DNA from: Bacteroidales bacterium UBA6267
Lineage (GTDB): Bacteria; Bacteroidota; Bacteroidia; Bacteroidales; UBA1556
NCBI GenBank assembly: GCA_002440745.1
Contig: DJVB01000063.1
Location: forward strand, 43,319 to 107,318
Direction of reading: 5' to 3'
DNA length: 64,000 nt
The notes beneath the pieces were generated by a model. It did no database searches and was not told the DNA's origin. It saw only the letters and a list, made by a program, of their open reading frames with translations. Below are positions 1-8,558 of the stretch, in pieces; position 1 is the stretch's first letter; the number at the start of each line of letters is the position of its first letter. The position numbers and the translations under genes are program-made.

Positions 1-631
1 CTAAAAATAAACGGTATTCGTAATTATCTACAGTTGCTGCTACCCCACCCTGCAATCCTATTCCGACATTTCGAATGGATTTTATCGGATAGGAAATAAA
101 GCCGACTTGAATACCTAAACCATATCCAGACACTTTGAAAGGTGAGTCTTCTGAACTCAAAGCTATAGCCGATAGTTGGATATTCTGAAAAAAAACAAAA
201 TTCTTTTGATGCTGTGACAAGTATAAAACTGCCGAAGGAAATACCAATAAATCCTTGTTGAGCATCAAACCTATATTAGTGCCTAAAGCCGGACCAAAAG
301 CAATCTTAGAAGTTGAACTTGAATCTTTTATTTGAATTTTCCACCGCAAATGGAGATTACTATAAATATCAAAATTAACACCCAAATCCATTCTTTCAGA
401 TACTCCGAAACGCATACCATAGTTTAATGCAGGTGCAATAAATCCTTCTTCTGTAAACTCAGATTCAGCGCTAACAGGATCAGTGTAAACCATAGAAACC
501 GCCACAATAGTCTCTGAATGGCCTTTTTCCACAACTTGAGCAGTTTCGAACAAACCTAAAGTTGTACAGGAGCTTAAAACAATAACACCCGTAAAAACCC
601 CAACCAATATTTTCCAAATGCTGCTTTTCAT
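1..631 (-). CDS. Outer-membrane lipoprotein/beta-barrel-like protein, 3' end outside window
   Basis: The reverse strand reads open from an ATG at 631 to the window edge (210 codons, no stop seen). The N-terminus has a lysine, a hydrophobic stretch and an LSSC lipobox (Cys about residue 22), so a lipid-anchored envelope protein is expected. The rest alternates polar and hydrophobic residues with repeated short glycine/aromatic strands (for example YGMRFGVSERMDLGVNFDIY), the look of a small beta-barrel of the kind annotated only as hypothetical in Bacteroidota. No enzyme motif is visible. It is transcribed divergently from the aminotransferase at 801. The C-terminal part is missing, so the family cannot be settled. 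Confidence 0.75.
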   Translation of the reverse strand, partial: MKSSIWKILVGVFTGVIVLSSCTTLGLFETAQVVEKGHSETIVAVSMVYTDPVSAESEFTEEGFIAPALNYGMRFGVSERMDLGVNFDIYSNLHLRWKIQIKDSSSTSKIAFGPALGTNIGLMLNKDLLVFPSAVLYLSQHQKNFVFFQNIQLSAIALSSEDSPFKVSGYGLGIQVGFISYPIKSIRNVGIGLQGGVAATVDNYEYRLFL

Positions 632-800
632 AAGTGAAATTTAATTTCGTAAAGGTAACACATTATAACTCAATGAATACAATTTTATTCTTGTTTGGAA
701 ACTTAAAAGCATTTAGCCACTGTGAATCAATATATTAAAAGATTATCACATTAGCTTATTTTTACTAATTTCGCAACGATTTGCAACCGGAATTTATAGT

Positions 801-2264
801 ATGGAAACCTATTTTACACCTTTTCGCGAAAACACCATTGGAGTGCATCAGGAGTTTGAATCGCCTTATGGACCAAAGAAATTGATTTATGCCGATTGGA
901 TAGCAAGTGGAAGACTTTATGGCCCCATTGAAGATGCTATACGCCAACAGTTTGGACCTATGGTTGCCAACACCCACACCGAGACCACACACAGTGGAAC
1001 CTTGATGACAAAAGCCTATCACGAAGCGCGACACATTATAAAAGAGCATGTGAATGCAGGCCCGGACGATGTACTTATCACCGCCGGATTTGGTATGACC
1101 GGAGCTGTGAATAAACTCCAACGCATTTTAGGTTTTAAAGGATGCAGCGCCATCAAAGGAAGTAATTGTTTACAAGATTCGGAAAGGCCATTAGTTTTAA
1201 TAACCCACATGGAACATCACTCTAACCAAACCTCTTGGTACGAAACCATTGCCGACGTTTTGATAGTTGAACATGGTGCTGATGGTCGCCCCTCTCCTGA
1301 AAATCTACGAAAAACACTGATTGCCAATTCGCATCGCAAATTAAAAATCGGTTCGTTTACCGCTTGCAGCAATGTAACCGGAATTCAAACCGACATACAT
1401 GCGATGGCCAAAGTTATGCACGAATTTGGAGGCTTATGTTTCGCCGACTATGCTGCAAGCGCTCCTTATGTTGATATCAATATGCACCCCGAAGATCCTT
1501 TGGAAGCCTTAGACGCAATTTTCTTTTCGCCACATAAATTCCTTGGAGGCCCCGGCTCAAGCGGCGTGCTGATTTTCAACAAAGCGATGTATAAAAACCA
1601 AGCTCCCGACCATCCCGGCGGTGGCACCGTTGATTGGACCAATGCTTGGGGCGAGTATAAATATATCGACGATATAGAGGCTCGTGAGGATGGCGGAACT
1701 CCCGGATTTTTGCAAGCCATTAGAACTGCTTTAGCCATCAGGTTAAAAGAAAAAATGGGAACAGAGCAAATTGCTAAACGCGAGCATGACCTCGTTAACC
1801 GTCTTTTTGATGGTCTTGAAAAAATTGAAGGCTTGTTAATCCTTGAAAAACATATCCGAAACAGAATCGGAGCTGTTTCGGTTTTCTTCTTCAAAATTCA
1901 TTATAATCTTGTTGTCAAGCTGTTAAACGACCGTTTTGGCATTCAAACCCGAGGCGGATGCAGTTGCGCCGGAACTTATGGACATATCCTTTTTGGGATC
2001 AATAAAGATGAAAGTCATAGAATTACAAATAAAATCGAAAGTGGCGATTTATCAGAAAAACCCGGATTTGTTCGCATTTCCATTCACCCGACCATGACCA
2101 ATCAGGAGGTGGATTATATCGTCGAAGCTCTAAATCAAATTGATAAAAACCATGCGGAATGGGCTTTAGATTATGATTATAATCCAAAAACCAATGAGTT
2201 TTATCATAAGAGCGGCATTAGCAATACGTTGCAAGGCATTGTAAAAGAGTGGTTTAAGCTCTAA
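801..2264 (+). CDS. Class V aminotransferase (cysteine-desulfurase-like, PLP-dependent)
   Basis: 487 residues with the fold-type I PLP pattern of the SufS/CsdA/NifS-like class V family: HMEHHSN near residues 136-142, an aspartate in the FADYAAS block, and FFSPHKFLGG with the likely Schiff-base lysine at K246. A GGCSCAGTYG block lies at the position where SufS-type enzymes carry their active cysteine loop, so sulfur chemistry is possible, but the protein is longer than the usual 400-430 residues and no suf/isc genes are nearby. It may therefore act on another amino acid. The ATG at 801 follows a TAATTTCG, a near match to the TAnnTTTG box, at 766-773. The transporter gene starts 8 bases after its stop, suggesting co-transcription. 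Confidence 0.85.
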   Translation: METYFTPFRENTIGVHQEFESPYGPKKLIYADWIASGRLYGPIEDAIRQQFGPMVANTHTETTHSGTLMTKAYHEARHIIKEHVNAGPDDVLITAGFGMTGAVNKLQRILGFKGCSAIKGSNCLQDSERPLVLITHMEHHSNQTSWYETIADVLIVEHGADGRPSPENLRKTLIANSHRKLKIGSFTACSNVTGIQTDIHAMAKVMHEFGGLCFADYAASAPYVDINMHPEDPLEALDAIFFSPHKFLGGPGSSGVLIFNKAMYKNQAPDHPGGGTVDWTNAWGEYKYIDDIEAREDGGTPGFLQAIRTALAIRLKEKMGTEQIAKREHDLVNRLFDGLEKIEGLLILEKHIRNRIGAVSVFFFKIHYNLVVKLLNDRFGIQTRGGCSCAGTYGHILFGINKDESHRITNKIESGDLSEKPGFVRISIHPTMTNQEVDYIVEALNQIDKNHAEWALDYDYNPKTNEFYHKSGISNTLQGIVKEWFKL

Positions 2265-2272
2265 AAAATGCA

Positions 2273-3178
2273 ATGAAAACAACCGAAATCAAAACCTACC
2301 TTATGGCGATAGCAGCCATGAGTTTTTGGGGAATGAGCTATGTTTGGGTAAAAATCGTTTACGAATTTTACAATCCATTGACCACAGTATTTTTAAGATT
2401 ATTCTTCGCAACCATCCTTCTTGTTACCATTAAATATTTGTTCAAAATTGGATTGACACCTCGAAAAGGAGATATGAAATACTTGGTTCTGCTTTCTATC
2501 GCAGAACCTTTTTTGTATTTTTTAGGTGAAAGTTTTGGTCTTCAGCGCATTTCTTCGACCTTAGCTTCTGTGATGGTTTCCACAATACCTCTATTCGCTA
2601 TGTTAGCCGCACGAGTACTTTTTCAAGAAAGAATGAGCCTTGTGAATACAATCGGTGTATTTATTTCCTTTGCCGGCATAATAATTATGGTTTTAGAACC
2701 GGATTTCTCATTAAAAGAAGACCCTGTTGGCATTTTACTTATGTTGGTTGCAGTGCTATCGGCAGTTGTTTACACCATGATGGTCAAAAAGTTGAGTGAA
2801 ACCTACAAACCAATTACTATCCTCACTTGGCAAAATATTTATGGAACAATCCTGTTCTTACCACTGTTTTTAATATTTGATTATCAAAGTTTTATAAAAG
2901 TTCCTTTCCAATGGCCCTTGGCATTTACATTGGCTCAATTAGTTATTTTCGCTTCCATTTTGGCGTTTTTCTTTTTTATCACCGCCATCGAAAAAATTGG
3001 AATTGCTCGAGCAAATGTTTTTACTAATTTTGTTCCTGTAGTCACAGCGGTTTCAGCGTGGTTTATTTTGCCTGATGAACATTTTAGCATCAAAACTTTT
3101 GCAGGAGTTTTTGTGGTAATTGTAGGTATTTATATCTCTCAGCGAAAATCTAAGACATTGATTATCAATAATTATTAA
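2273..3178 (+). CDS. DMT-superfamily transporter with two EamA domains
   Basis: 301 residues with about ten hydrophobic helices in two related halves (about residues 8-140 and 152-285), the layout of EamA/RhaT-like drug/metabolite exporters of the inner membrane. The first helix carries the typical FWGMSYVWVKI start and the second half contains the usual short EKIGIARANVFTNFVPV block. The substrate cannot be read from the sequence. It sits 8 bases downstream of the class V aminotransferase gene and 4 bases upstream of a small barrel gene, so it may export a product linked to amino-acid or sulfur metabolism; that is inference from position only. Confidence 0.9.
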   Translation: MKTTEIKTYLMAIAAMSFWGMSYVWVKIVYEFYNPLTTVFLRLFFATILLVTIKYLFKIGLTPRKGDMKYLVLLSIAEPFLYFLGESFGLQRISSTLASVMVSTIPLFAMLAARVLFQERMSLVNTIGVFISFAGIIIMVLEPDFSLKEDPVGILLMLVAVLSAVVYTMMVKKLSETYKPITILTWQNIYGTILFLPLFLIFDYQSFIKVPFQWPLAFTLAQLVIFASILAFFFFITAIEKIGIARANVFTNFVPVVTAVSAWFILPDEHFSIKTFAGVFVVIVGIYISQRKSKTLIINNY

Positions 3179-3182
3179 AACT

Positions 3183-3749
3183 ATGAAAAGATTTTATACT
3201 ACCCTCATTTTCTTGATTACTTTTTTTGTTGTAGAAAACAGCCAAGCTCAGATGCGATATGGAAATTGCGGTTCGGCGTCAACGGATAGATTTTATATAA
3301 CGCCTTATATCGGAGCAGGTTTTGCTACTTATAAAACCCCCAACTTAAAAGACAACACATTTACATGGTTAGGCGGAATCACCTTTCAATATCGTTTTTT
3401 CGACAAAGTAAAATTGGGATTAGGAGCGCGTTATCAAGAATACACGAAACCAAAATACCAGCATATTAAACCTTATCTCAATGCAGAATTCTCTCTGTAT
3501 TTTACTGAATTTGAGGATTTTGGATTATTCATCAATGCCGGACCTGCATTCGATATAAATATTATTGATGTATCCGGAGTTTTTATTGATGGAGGAATCT
3601 ATTTCAACTATTTAGTTACGCCCAACACAGGATTAGTATTTATGCTTGACTACAGTCACAATAAATTAAATTTCCCATCGGGGCTATCCATTAGTGAATT
3701 TAAAATCAATGAGTTGAAACTTTCAATCGGATACCGTTTCTGGTTTTAA
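3183..3749 (+). CDS. Small outer-membrane beta-barrel protein
   Basis: 188 residues. A Sec signal peptide (about residues 1-22, ending SQAQ) is followed by a short Cys-containing segment and then alternating amphipathic strands rich in Gly, Tyr and Phe. It ends in YRFWF; an aromatic last residue is the usual C-terminal signal for outer-membrane barrel insertion. The length fits an 8-strand barrel of the OmpW/OmpX size class. No specific function is recognisable. The gene begins 4 bases after the transporter and ends 11 bases before the exonuclease, so it is probably part of the same transcript. Confidence 0.8.
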   Translation: MKRFYTTLIFLITFFVVENSQAQMRYGNCGSASTDRFYITPYIGAGFATYKTPNLKDNTFTWLGGITFQYRFFDKVKLGLGARYQEYTKPKYQHIKPYLNAEFSLYFTEFEDFGLFINAGPAFDINIIDVSGVFIDGGIYFNYLVTPNTGLVFMLDYSHNKLNFPSGLSISEFKINELKLSIGYRFWF

Positions 3750-3760
3750 AACAAATAATT

Positions 3761-4468
3761 ATGCTTGAAAATATTAAATTGACCGACATCCTGTTTCTCG
3801 ACATCGAGACAGTGCCTCAGCATCCTTCTTATGAAGCGTTGGATGAAAGAATGAAAAAATTGTGGAATCACAAGGCGGAGCGAATTGCATCAACCGAAGA
3901 GGACACTCCGGAGAGCCTCTATCCAAGAGCCGGTATCTATGCCGAATTTGGCCGAATCGTTTGTATTTCAGTAGGTTTTGTTCATAATAACATACTTCGG
4001 ATTAAGTCGTTTTATGGTCATGATGAAGTAGCTTTGCTGACAGATTTTGCCAAATTGCTCGACCAGTATTACTCTGAGGAGCACAAGTTGCTTTGCGGTC
4101 ATAATGGAAAAGAATTTGACTTTCCGTATATAAGTCGGCGGATGTTAATCAATAAGATAAGCTTGCCTGACGCCCTGAATATTGCCGGCAAAAAACCCTG
4201 GGAAATTCGCCACCTTGACACCATGGAGTTATGGAAATTTGGCGATTATAAAAACTACACATCGCTCGATTTACTCACAGCAATTTTCGACATACCAAGC
4301 CCAAAAGACGACATTTCAGGTGCCGATGTTTGGAAAGTTTATTGGCAAGAAAATGATCTTGAACGAATTAAAACCTATTGCCAAAAAGATGTGGTTTCGT
4401 TGGCTCAGTTGATGAAAGCATACCGCTGTGAATCTCTATTCGACGATGCTGACATAAGCTTTGTTTGA
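3761..4468 (+). CDS. Predicted 3'-5' exonuclease related to the PolB proofreading domain
   Basis: 235 residues with the DEDD exonuclease signature. Motif I is FLDIETVP (D14, E16), motif II lies in CGHNGKEFDFPYISRR, and motif III is in the YCQKDVVSLAQL segment near the C-terminus (Y-x3-D, DEDDy subtype). This is the stand-alone PolB-exonuclease-like family (Pfam DNA_pol_B_exo2), predicted to remove nucleotides from single-stranded 3' ends; its physiological role is not established. It is last in the run of genes that starts at 801 and is followed by 179 noncoding bases holding the yidC promoter. Confidence 0.88.
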   Translation: MLENIKLTDILFLDIETVPQHPSYEALDERMKKLWNHKAERIASTEEDTPESLYPRAGIYAEFGRIVCISVGFVHNNILRIKSFYGHDEVALLTDFAKLLDQYYSEEHKLLCGHNGKEFDFPYISRRMLINKISLPDALNIAGKKPWEIRHLDTMELWKFGDYKNYTSLDLLTAIFDIPSPKDDISGADVWKVYWQENDLERIKTYCQKDVVSLAQLMKAYRCESLFDDADISFV

Positions 4469-4522
4469 AAACCAACTTTGTGACAAGGATTATCATTGTT
4501 TGAAATCCTTAACATTTGCATT

Positions 4523-4552
4523 TTGGCAACCTAATCAAAAAGTCTATATTTG
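4523..4552 (+). promoter_or_regulatory. Bacteroidota-type promoter of yidC
   Basis: A TTG at 4523-4525 is followed by 19 bases and then TATATTTG at 4545-4552, an exact match to the phylum's TAnnTTTG -7 box with normal spacing. Transcription should start near 4560, giving a leader of about 90 bases before the yidC ATG. Confidence 0.7.
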
Positions 4553-4647
4553 CAACCCGTTTTGAGGGACTATTTTGGGTCATTAATTCAAACAAACGGA
4601 TTATTTTATTATTTGTATTTCAACAACTTAAATAATATATTTTAATA

Positions 4648-6615
4648 ATGAACAGGAATTCCATCATTGGCTTTGCACTGATCTTTTTGATACTTATTGG
4701 TTACTCATATTTTATGAGACCTTCGCCCGAAGAAATTGAAAAGCAGCGCAAAGAAATTGCCCGACAAGATTCGATTAGCCGAGTAAACGAAGCCAGAAAA
4801 GCTAACGAGGCAGAAAAAAAAGCTGCGAGTTTTGAAGAAAATAAAGATTCGTCGGTTGTAAACACTTTTACCGCCGACACTAATAAAACTATTAAACAAA
4901 ATACCGCTCAAGGTTTTGTTAAAATTGACGGCCCATTTGCTGTTGCTCAACAGGGTGAGGATGAAGATATTATTATCGCATCTGACCTTTACAAATTAAA
5001 AATCAGTAAAAAAGGGGGAACTATTTCGTATGCTGAATTGCGCAACTATGTCACCTACGACACTACCCCGCTAATTCTTTTTACAAAAAACACCAGTCAA
5101 GTCAACCTGCTTTTAACCGATAATAATTTAGGAACTAAGGATTTATACTTTGAACCGATTTATAAAAAAGGTATTCGCGAAGGGCAAGATTCTATTTACA
5201 TAAATAAGGAAGAAACTGCGACAATTGGCATGCGCCTCTACCCCAACGATGCCAATGGGAATGTGAACAAAGACAGGTATTTAGAATTTGAATATGTTTT
5301 CCACGGCGATAATTATATGCTGGATTATAACCTGAACATGAACAAGGTTGATGATGTGGTTGCTCCCGGCTATAGTGAAATAATAATGCAATGGAATTCG
5401 ATGCTTCAAAGAGTAGAAAAAGATGGTGAACAAGAAAGGAAAAAGACCACAATTTACTACAAATACAAAGATGAAGAAGTGGATTATCTTGGCGAAATGT
5501 CGGACGAAGACGATGAAGAAATTTCTACAAAACTTCACTGGGTTTCCTATAAACAGCAATTTTTTGCATCTACATTAATTGCCGAGTCGGCATTTAGCCA
5601 CGCAAAAATTCATCAGATAGTGGATGAAGATTTGAAGGATTTTTCAAAAGATTATCTTCAAACTATGAGCTCCGAAATTGCAATTCCACTCGGAGGTTCA
5701 GAGTTAGAATCGTTTAAAATGAAATGGTATTTTGGCCCAAACAAATTCAAAATTCTAAAAAAATACGAACTTGGATTAGAGCAACAAATACCTCTTGGCT
5801 GGGGCTTTTTCTTGTTGCAATGGATAAATCGTTTTGCAGTAATTCCGGTTTTTGATTTCCTTTCCTCTTTCAACTGGAATTATGGAATTATCATTTTAGT
5901 TTTGACCCTTCTACTGAAAATTGTTTTATTTCCAATTGCCTTTAAAACATATACTTCCTCAGCAAAAATGCGGGTTTTGAAGCCTGAAATTGATGAAATT
6001 GGCAAAAAATTTCCGAAGCAGGAAGACGCAATGAAGAAACAGCAGGCAACTATGGCTTTATACAAAAAAGCCGGAGTGAATCCCATGGCCGGATGTATTC
6101 CAATGCTGCTGCAAATGCCTATATTGATTGCGCTTTTCTACTTCTTCCCCGCCTCCATCGAGTTGCGCCAACAATCTTTCCTTTGGGCAACCGACCTTTC
6201 CAGTTATGATGCAATAGTTTCATGGGATGCCCAAATTCCGCTTTTAAGTCAATTTTATGGTAATCATGTGAGTCTCTTCACTTTACTTATGACTGTTACT
6301 ACCATTTTCTATACGAAACTGAATAATGACATGATGGGCTCTCAACAGCAAATGCCCGGAATGAAGGTCATTATGTACATTATGCCTATTATGTTTTTGG
6401 GATTCTTTAATAATTATGCAGCCGGTTTGAGTTATTATTATTTCCTTGCAAATATGATTACGTTCGGACAAATGTTTGTGATTCGCCGACTGATAAACGA
6501 AGATAAAATTCGGGCTAAAATCAACGAAAACAAGAAGAAACCTGTAAAGAAATCCGCTTTAGCACAGCGACTTGAAGAAGCGGCTAAAAAGCGTGGAGTA
6601 AATACTAAACGATGA
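4648..6615 (+). CDS. yidC: Membrane protein insertase YidC
   Basis: 655 residues with the full YidC/Oxa1 layout. There is an N-terminal helix (about residues 5-22), a charged linker, a large periplasmic P1 beta-domain (about 80-370), and then the conserved insertase core with five helices including YGIIILVLTLLLKIVLFP and the GCIPMLLQMPILIALFYFFP block. The C-terminal tail is lysine-rich (KKKPVKKSALAQRLEEAAKKRG), as expected for ribosome contact. YidC inserts and folds inner-membrane proteins alone or with SecYEG. Its stop overlaps the next ATG by four bases (ATGA), coupling it to an acyl-ACP thioesterase. A clear promoter lies at 4523-4552. Confidence 0.98.
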   Translation: MNRNSIIGFALIFLILIGYSYFMRPSPEEIEKQRKEIARQDSISRVNEARKANEAEKKAASFEENKDSSVVNTFTADTNKTIKQNTAQGFVKIDGPFAVAQQGEDEDIIIASDLYKLKISKKGGTISYAELRNYVTYDTTPLILFTKNTSQVNLLLTDNNLGTKDLYFEPIYKKGIREGQDSIYINKEETATIGMRLYPNDANGNVNKDRYLEFEYVFHGDNYMLDYNLNMNKVDDVVAPGYSEIIMQWNSMLQRVEKDGEQERKKTTIYYKYKDEEVDYLGEMSDEDDEEISTKLHWVSYKQQFFASTLIAESAFSHAKIHQIVDEDLKDFSKDYLQTMSSEIAIPLGGSELESFKMKWYFGPNKFKILKKYELGLEQQIPLGWGFFLLQWINRFAVIPVFDFLSSFNWNYGIIILVLTLLLKIVLFPIAFKTYTSSAKMRVLKPEIDEIGKKFPKQEDAMKKQQATMALYKKAGVNPMAGCIPMLLQMPILIALFYFFPASIELRQQSFLWATDLSSYDAIVSWDAQIPLLSQFYGNHVSLFTLLMTVTTIFYTKLNNDMMGSQQQMPGMKVIMYIMPIMFLGFFNNYAAGLSYYYFLANMITFGQMFVIRRLINEDKIRAKINENKKKPVKKSALAQRLEEAAKKRGVNTKR

Positions 6616-7358
6616 TTTTTCCTGAGAAAGGAACAGAGTATATTACTTCGATACCCTTTGAAGTAACTTCTGCCGATGCCGATATGTTTGGCAGACTTCG
6701 TCCGGGGGCCTTATTGAATTTTATGATTCAAGCTGCCGGAAAATCTGCCGACAGCTTGGGGTTTGGATTTAATAATTTGGAGCAAATAAAGCTATTTTGG
6801 GTTCTAAGTCGTTTCAAAATCCAATTTGTCAGACAGGTTCAGTGGATGGAAAAAATTGTGGTTCATACGTGGCCAAAAGACCTTAATGGGTTGCTTTATC
6901 TACGTGATTTTCAGATTGAAAACGAAAAAGGAGAGATAGTTGGGCGAGCATCTTCCGCTTGGCTTGCGATTGATGCGCAATCGCGCCGCCCCAAAATCAT
7001 ACAAGGACTACATGAGCCTTTCACAGCCCTGAGCAAATTTCACGCTTTAGAAGAAATTCCTGAAAAACTTGCCGCTGTGAGTGGAAAAACCATTTCCGAA
7101 AGATTAGTGACATATACAGATGTAGATGTGAACAAGCATCTGACCTCCGTGCGCTATGTAGATTGGATTATGGATAGTTTTGACATAGAACATCATGAGC
7201 ATTTTTACCCTAAAAGCTTCTCTGTCAATTATCTCAAAGAAAATCAATGGAATGAATCCATACGAATCGACTCAGAAAAAAAGGAGGATTCGTTTTTATT
7301 TGAAGGAGTAAATCTTCAAAAAAACCAAAGCTCATTTAGAGCAAAACTAACGTTTTAG
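6612..7358 (+). CDS. Acyl-ACP thioesterase (FatA/FatB-type)
   Basis: 248 residues forming two hot-dog domains. The N-terminal half carries the family opening SADADMFGRLRPGALLNFMIQAAG and the ARLSRF-like block WVLSRFKIQF; the second half has DVNKHLTSVRYVDWIMD, corresponding to the D-x-N-x-H active-site motif of plant and bacterial acyl-ACP thioesterases. The enzyme would hydrolyse acyl-ACP to free fatty acid in the cytoplasm, ending or diverting fatty-acid synthesis. Translation is coupled to yidC by an ATGA overlap. An AT-rich imperfect inverted repeat follows the stop and may weakly terminate transcription. Confidence 0.88.
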   Translation: MIFPEKGTEYITSIPFEVTSADADMFGRLRPGALLNFMIQAAGKSADSLGFGFNNLEQIKLFWVLSRFKIQFVRQVQWMEKIVVHTWPKDLNGLLYLRDFQIENEKGEIVGRASSAWLAIDAQSRRPKIIQGLHEPFTALSKFHALEEIPEKLAAVSGKTISERLVTYTDVDVNKHLTSVRYVDWIMDSFDIEHHEHFYPKSFSVNYLKENQWNESIRIDSEKKEDSFLFEGVNLQKNQSSFRAKLTF

Positions 7359-7387
7359 ATTTTCTTCAAAAATTTGAAAAATAATTG

Positions 7388-7435
7388 TTGGAACAAACAA
7401 TAATCCATTTAACTTTGCGTTTCAAAGTACTTTTA
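7388..7435 (+). promoter_or_regulatory. Promoter with palindromic operator upstream of the regulator gene pair
   Basis: TTG at 7388-7390, 19 bases, then TAACTTTG at 7410-7417 make an exact phylum-type promoter. Directly downstream, over the expected transcription start, lies TTTCAAAGTACTTTTA (7420-7435), whose core AAAGTACTTT (7424-7433) is a perfect palindrome. The same 16 bases recur at the creD promoter (8521-8536), so a shared operator for the adjacent winged-helix protein is likely. Confidence 0.75.
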
Positions 7436-7448
7436 TAAATGAAATATC

Positions 7449-8099
7449 ATGCAAGATAATTTAACCCATTTGGATCAGCTCAAAGAGATTAGGCAGATCA
7501 TGGAAAAATCGACCAAGTTTATTTCCCTGAGTGGCATTTCAGGAGTTTGGGTAGGATTTGTGGCATTGGCCGGAATAGCCGCAGTTTTGTTTAGCTTCGA
7601 CAGCTATTTTTTCACGAGATATAGCGAAGGTGGGGTTTATACTTTGGATAAGCTACTAAATTGCAAAGAGTTGCATAAGCTCATCAGATTTGTACTTATT
7701 GATGCAGTAATAATGTTAGTCTTGGCAATTGGCGGTGCAACACTATTTACCATGCACAAAGCCAAGAAAAAAGGTCTATCCGTTTGGGATAATACCGCCA
7801 AAAGATTTTTAGTTTCGTTGATGGTTCCATTGGCAACCGGAGGAATATTTACTCTTATTTTAATTTATCACGGCATGTTTGAAATGGCCGGCCCTGCAAC
7901 ATTAATATTTTATGGACTTGCACTTTTCAATGCAGGAAGATACACCTTAAATGACATACGTTTCTTGGGACTTTTCGAAATTTTATTAGGTCTGTTAGCG
8001 GCATTATTCCTTGGCTACACTGCCATTTTTTGGGCAATTGGCTTTGGACTTTTGCACATTATTTACGGCCTAGTAATGTATTTTAAATACGAAAGATAA
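7449..8099 (+). CDS. Polytopic inner-membrane protein, unknown function
   Basis: 216 residues with about six hydrophobic helices (the first about residues 25-47, then 75-97, 120-142, 147-165 and two more before the end) and short charged loops; no enzymatic motif. The N-terminal 25 residues are polar with LKEIRQIMEKSTKF, then a glycine-rich first helix. It lies 13 bases upstream of the winged-helix regulator and shares with creD a promoter palindrome, so I infer it belongs to the same envelope-response group. I do not recognise a named family. Confidence 0.8.
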   Translation: MQDNLTHLDQLKEIRQIMEKSTKFISLSGISGVWVGFVALAGIAAVLFSFDSYFFTRYSEGGVYTLDKLLNCKELHKLIRFVLIDAVIMLVLAIGGATLFTMHKAKKKGLSVWDNTAKRFLVSLMVPLATGGIFTLILIYHGMFEMAGPATLIFYGLALFNAGRYTLNDIRFLGLFEILLGLLAALFLGYTAIFWAIGFGLLHIIYGLVMYFKYER

Positions 8100-8112
8100 T
8101 CCTATTTCAATA

Positions 8113-8421
8113 ATGGAAAACATAATTTCAAAATTAAATAAAGCATTTGAAAGTCGCGTCAGATTGGGCATTATGTCGGTTCTGATGGTGAATGATTCCA
8201 TTGATTTTAATAGCTTGAAAGAATTGCTAAATATAACAGACGGAAACTTAGCCAGTCATTTAAAAGCCCTTGAAAAAGAAGAGTTTATCGGAGTCAAGAA
8301 GCAGTTTATTGGCCGAAAACCAAATACAAGTTATGAGGCCACCGATGCTGGAAAAGCGGCTTTATACCATCATTTGAAAGCTCTTGAAGATTTAATAAAA
8401 TCAACTGAAACTGATGAGTAA
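8113..8421 (+). CDS. Winged-helix transcriptional regulator (HTH_34-type)
   Basis: 102 residues containing one compact winged-helix domain: helices at about 1-25, the recognition region NSLKELLNITDGNLASHLKALEKEEF (about 34-60), a beta-wing GVKKQFIGRKPNTSYEATDAG, and a C-terminal helix. This matches the short MarR/ArsR-like regulators of Pfam HTH_34 that are commonly encoded next to creD in this phylum. No sensor cysteines or ligand domain are seen, so the inducing signal is unknown. The identical palindromes at the promoters of its own transcript (7424-7433) and of creD (8525-8534) are the natural candidates for its binding sites, implying autoregulation plus control of creD. Confidence 0.9.
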   Translation: MENIISKLNKAFESRVRLGIMSVLMVNDSIDFNSLKELLNITDGNLASHLKALEKEEFIGVKKQFIGRKPNTSYEATDAGKAALYHHLKALEDLIKSTETDE

Positions 8422-8510
8422 AACGGAATCGATAAATATAAAAATGCGCTTGCAGGTCTTCTATTTTTGTAGCAGATACGCAATAAAAAGCACGTTTTTT
8501 TTTGGCCTTA

Positions 8511-8536
8511 TAACTTTGTATTTCAAAGTACTTTTA
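8511..8536 (+). promoter_or_regulatory. creD promoter -7 box and palindromic operator
   Basis: TAACTTTG at 8511-8518 is an exact TAnnTTTG box, followed at 8521-8536 by TTTCAAAGTACTTTTA, identical to the element at 7420-7435. The palindromic core AAAGTACTTT is at 8525-8534. No good -33 TTG is seen at the usual distance, so this promoter may be weak or need activation. Confidence 0.72.
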
Positions 8537-8558
8537 ATAACCTTTAAATTATTTAATC

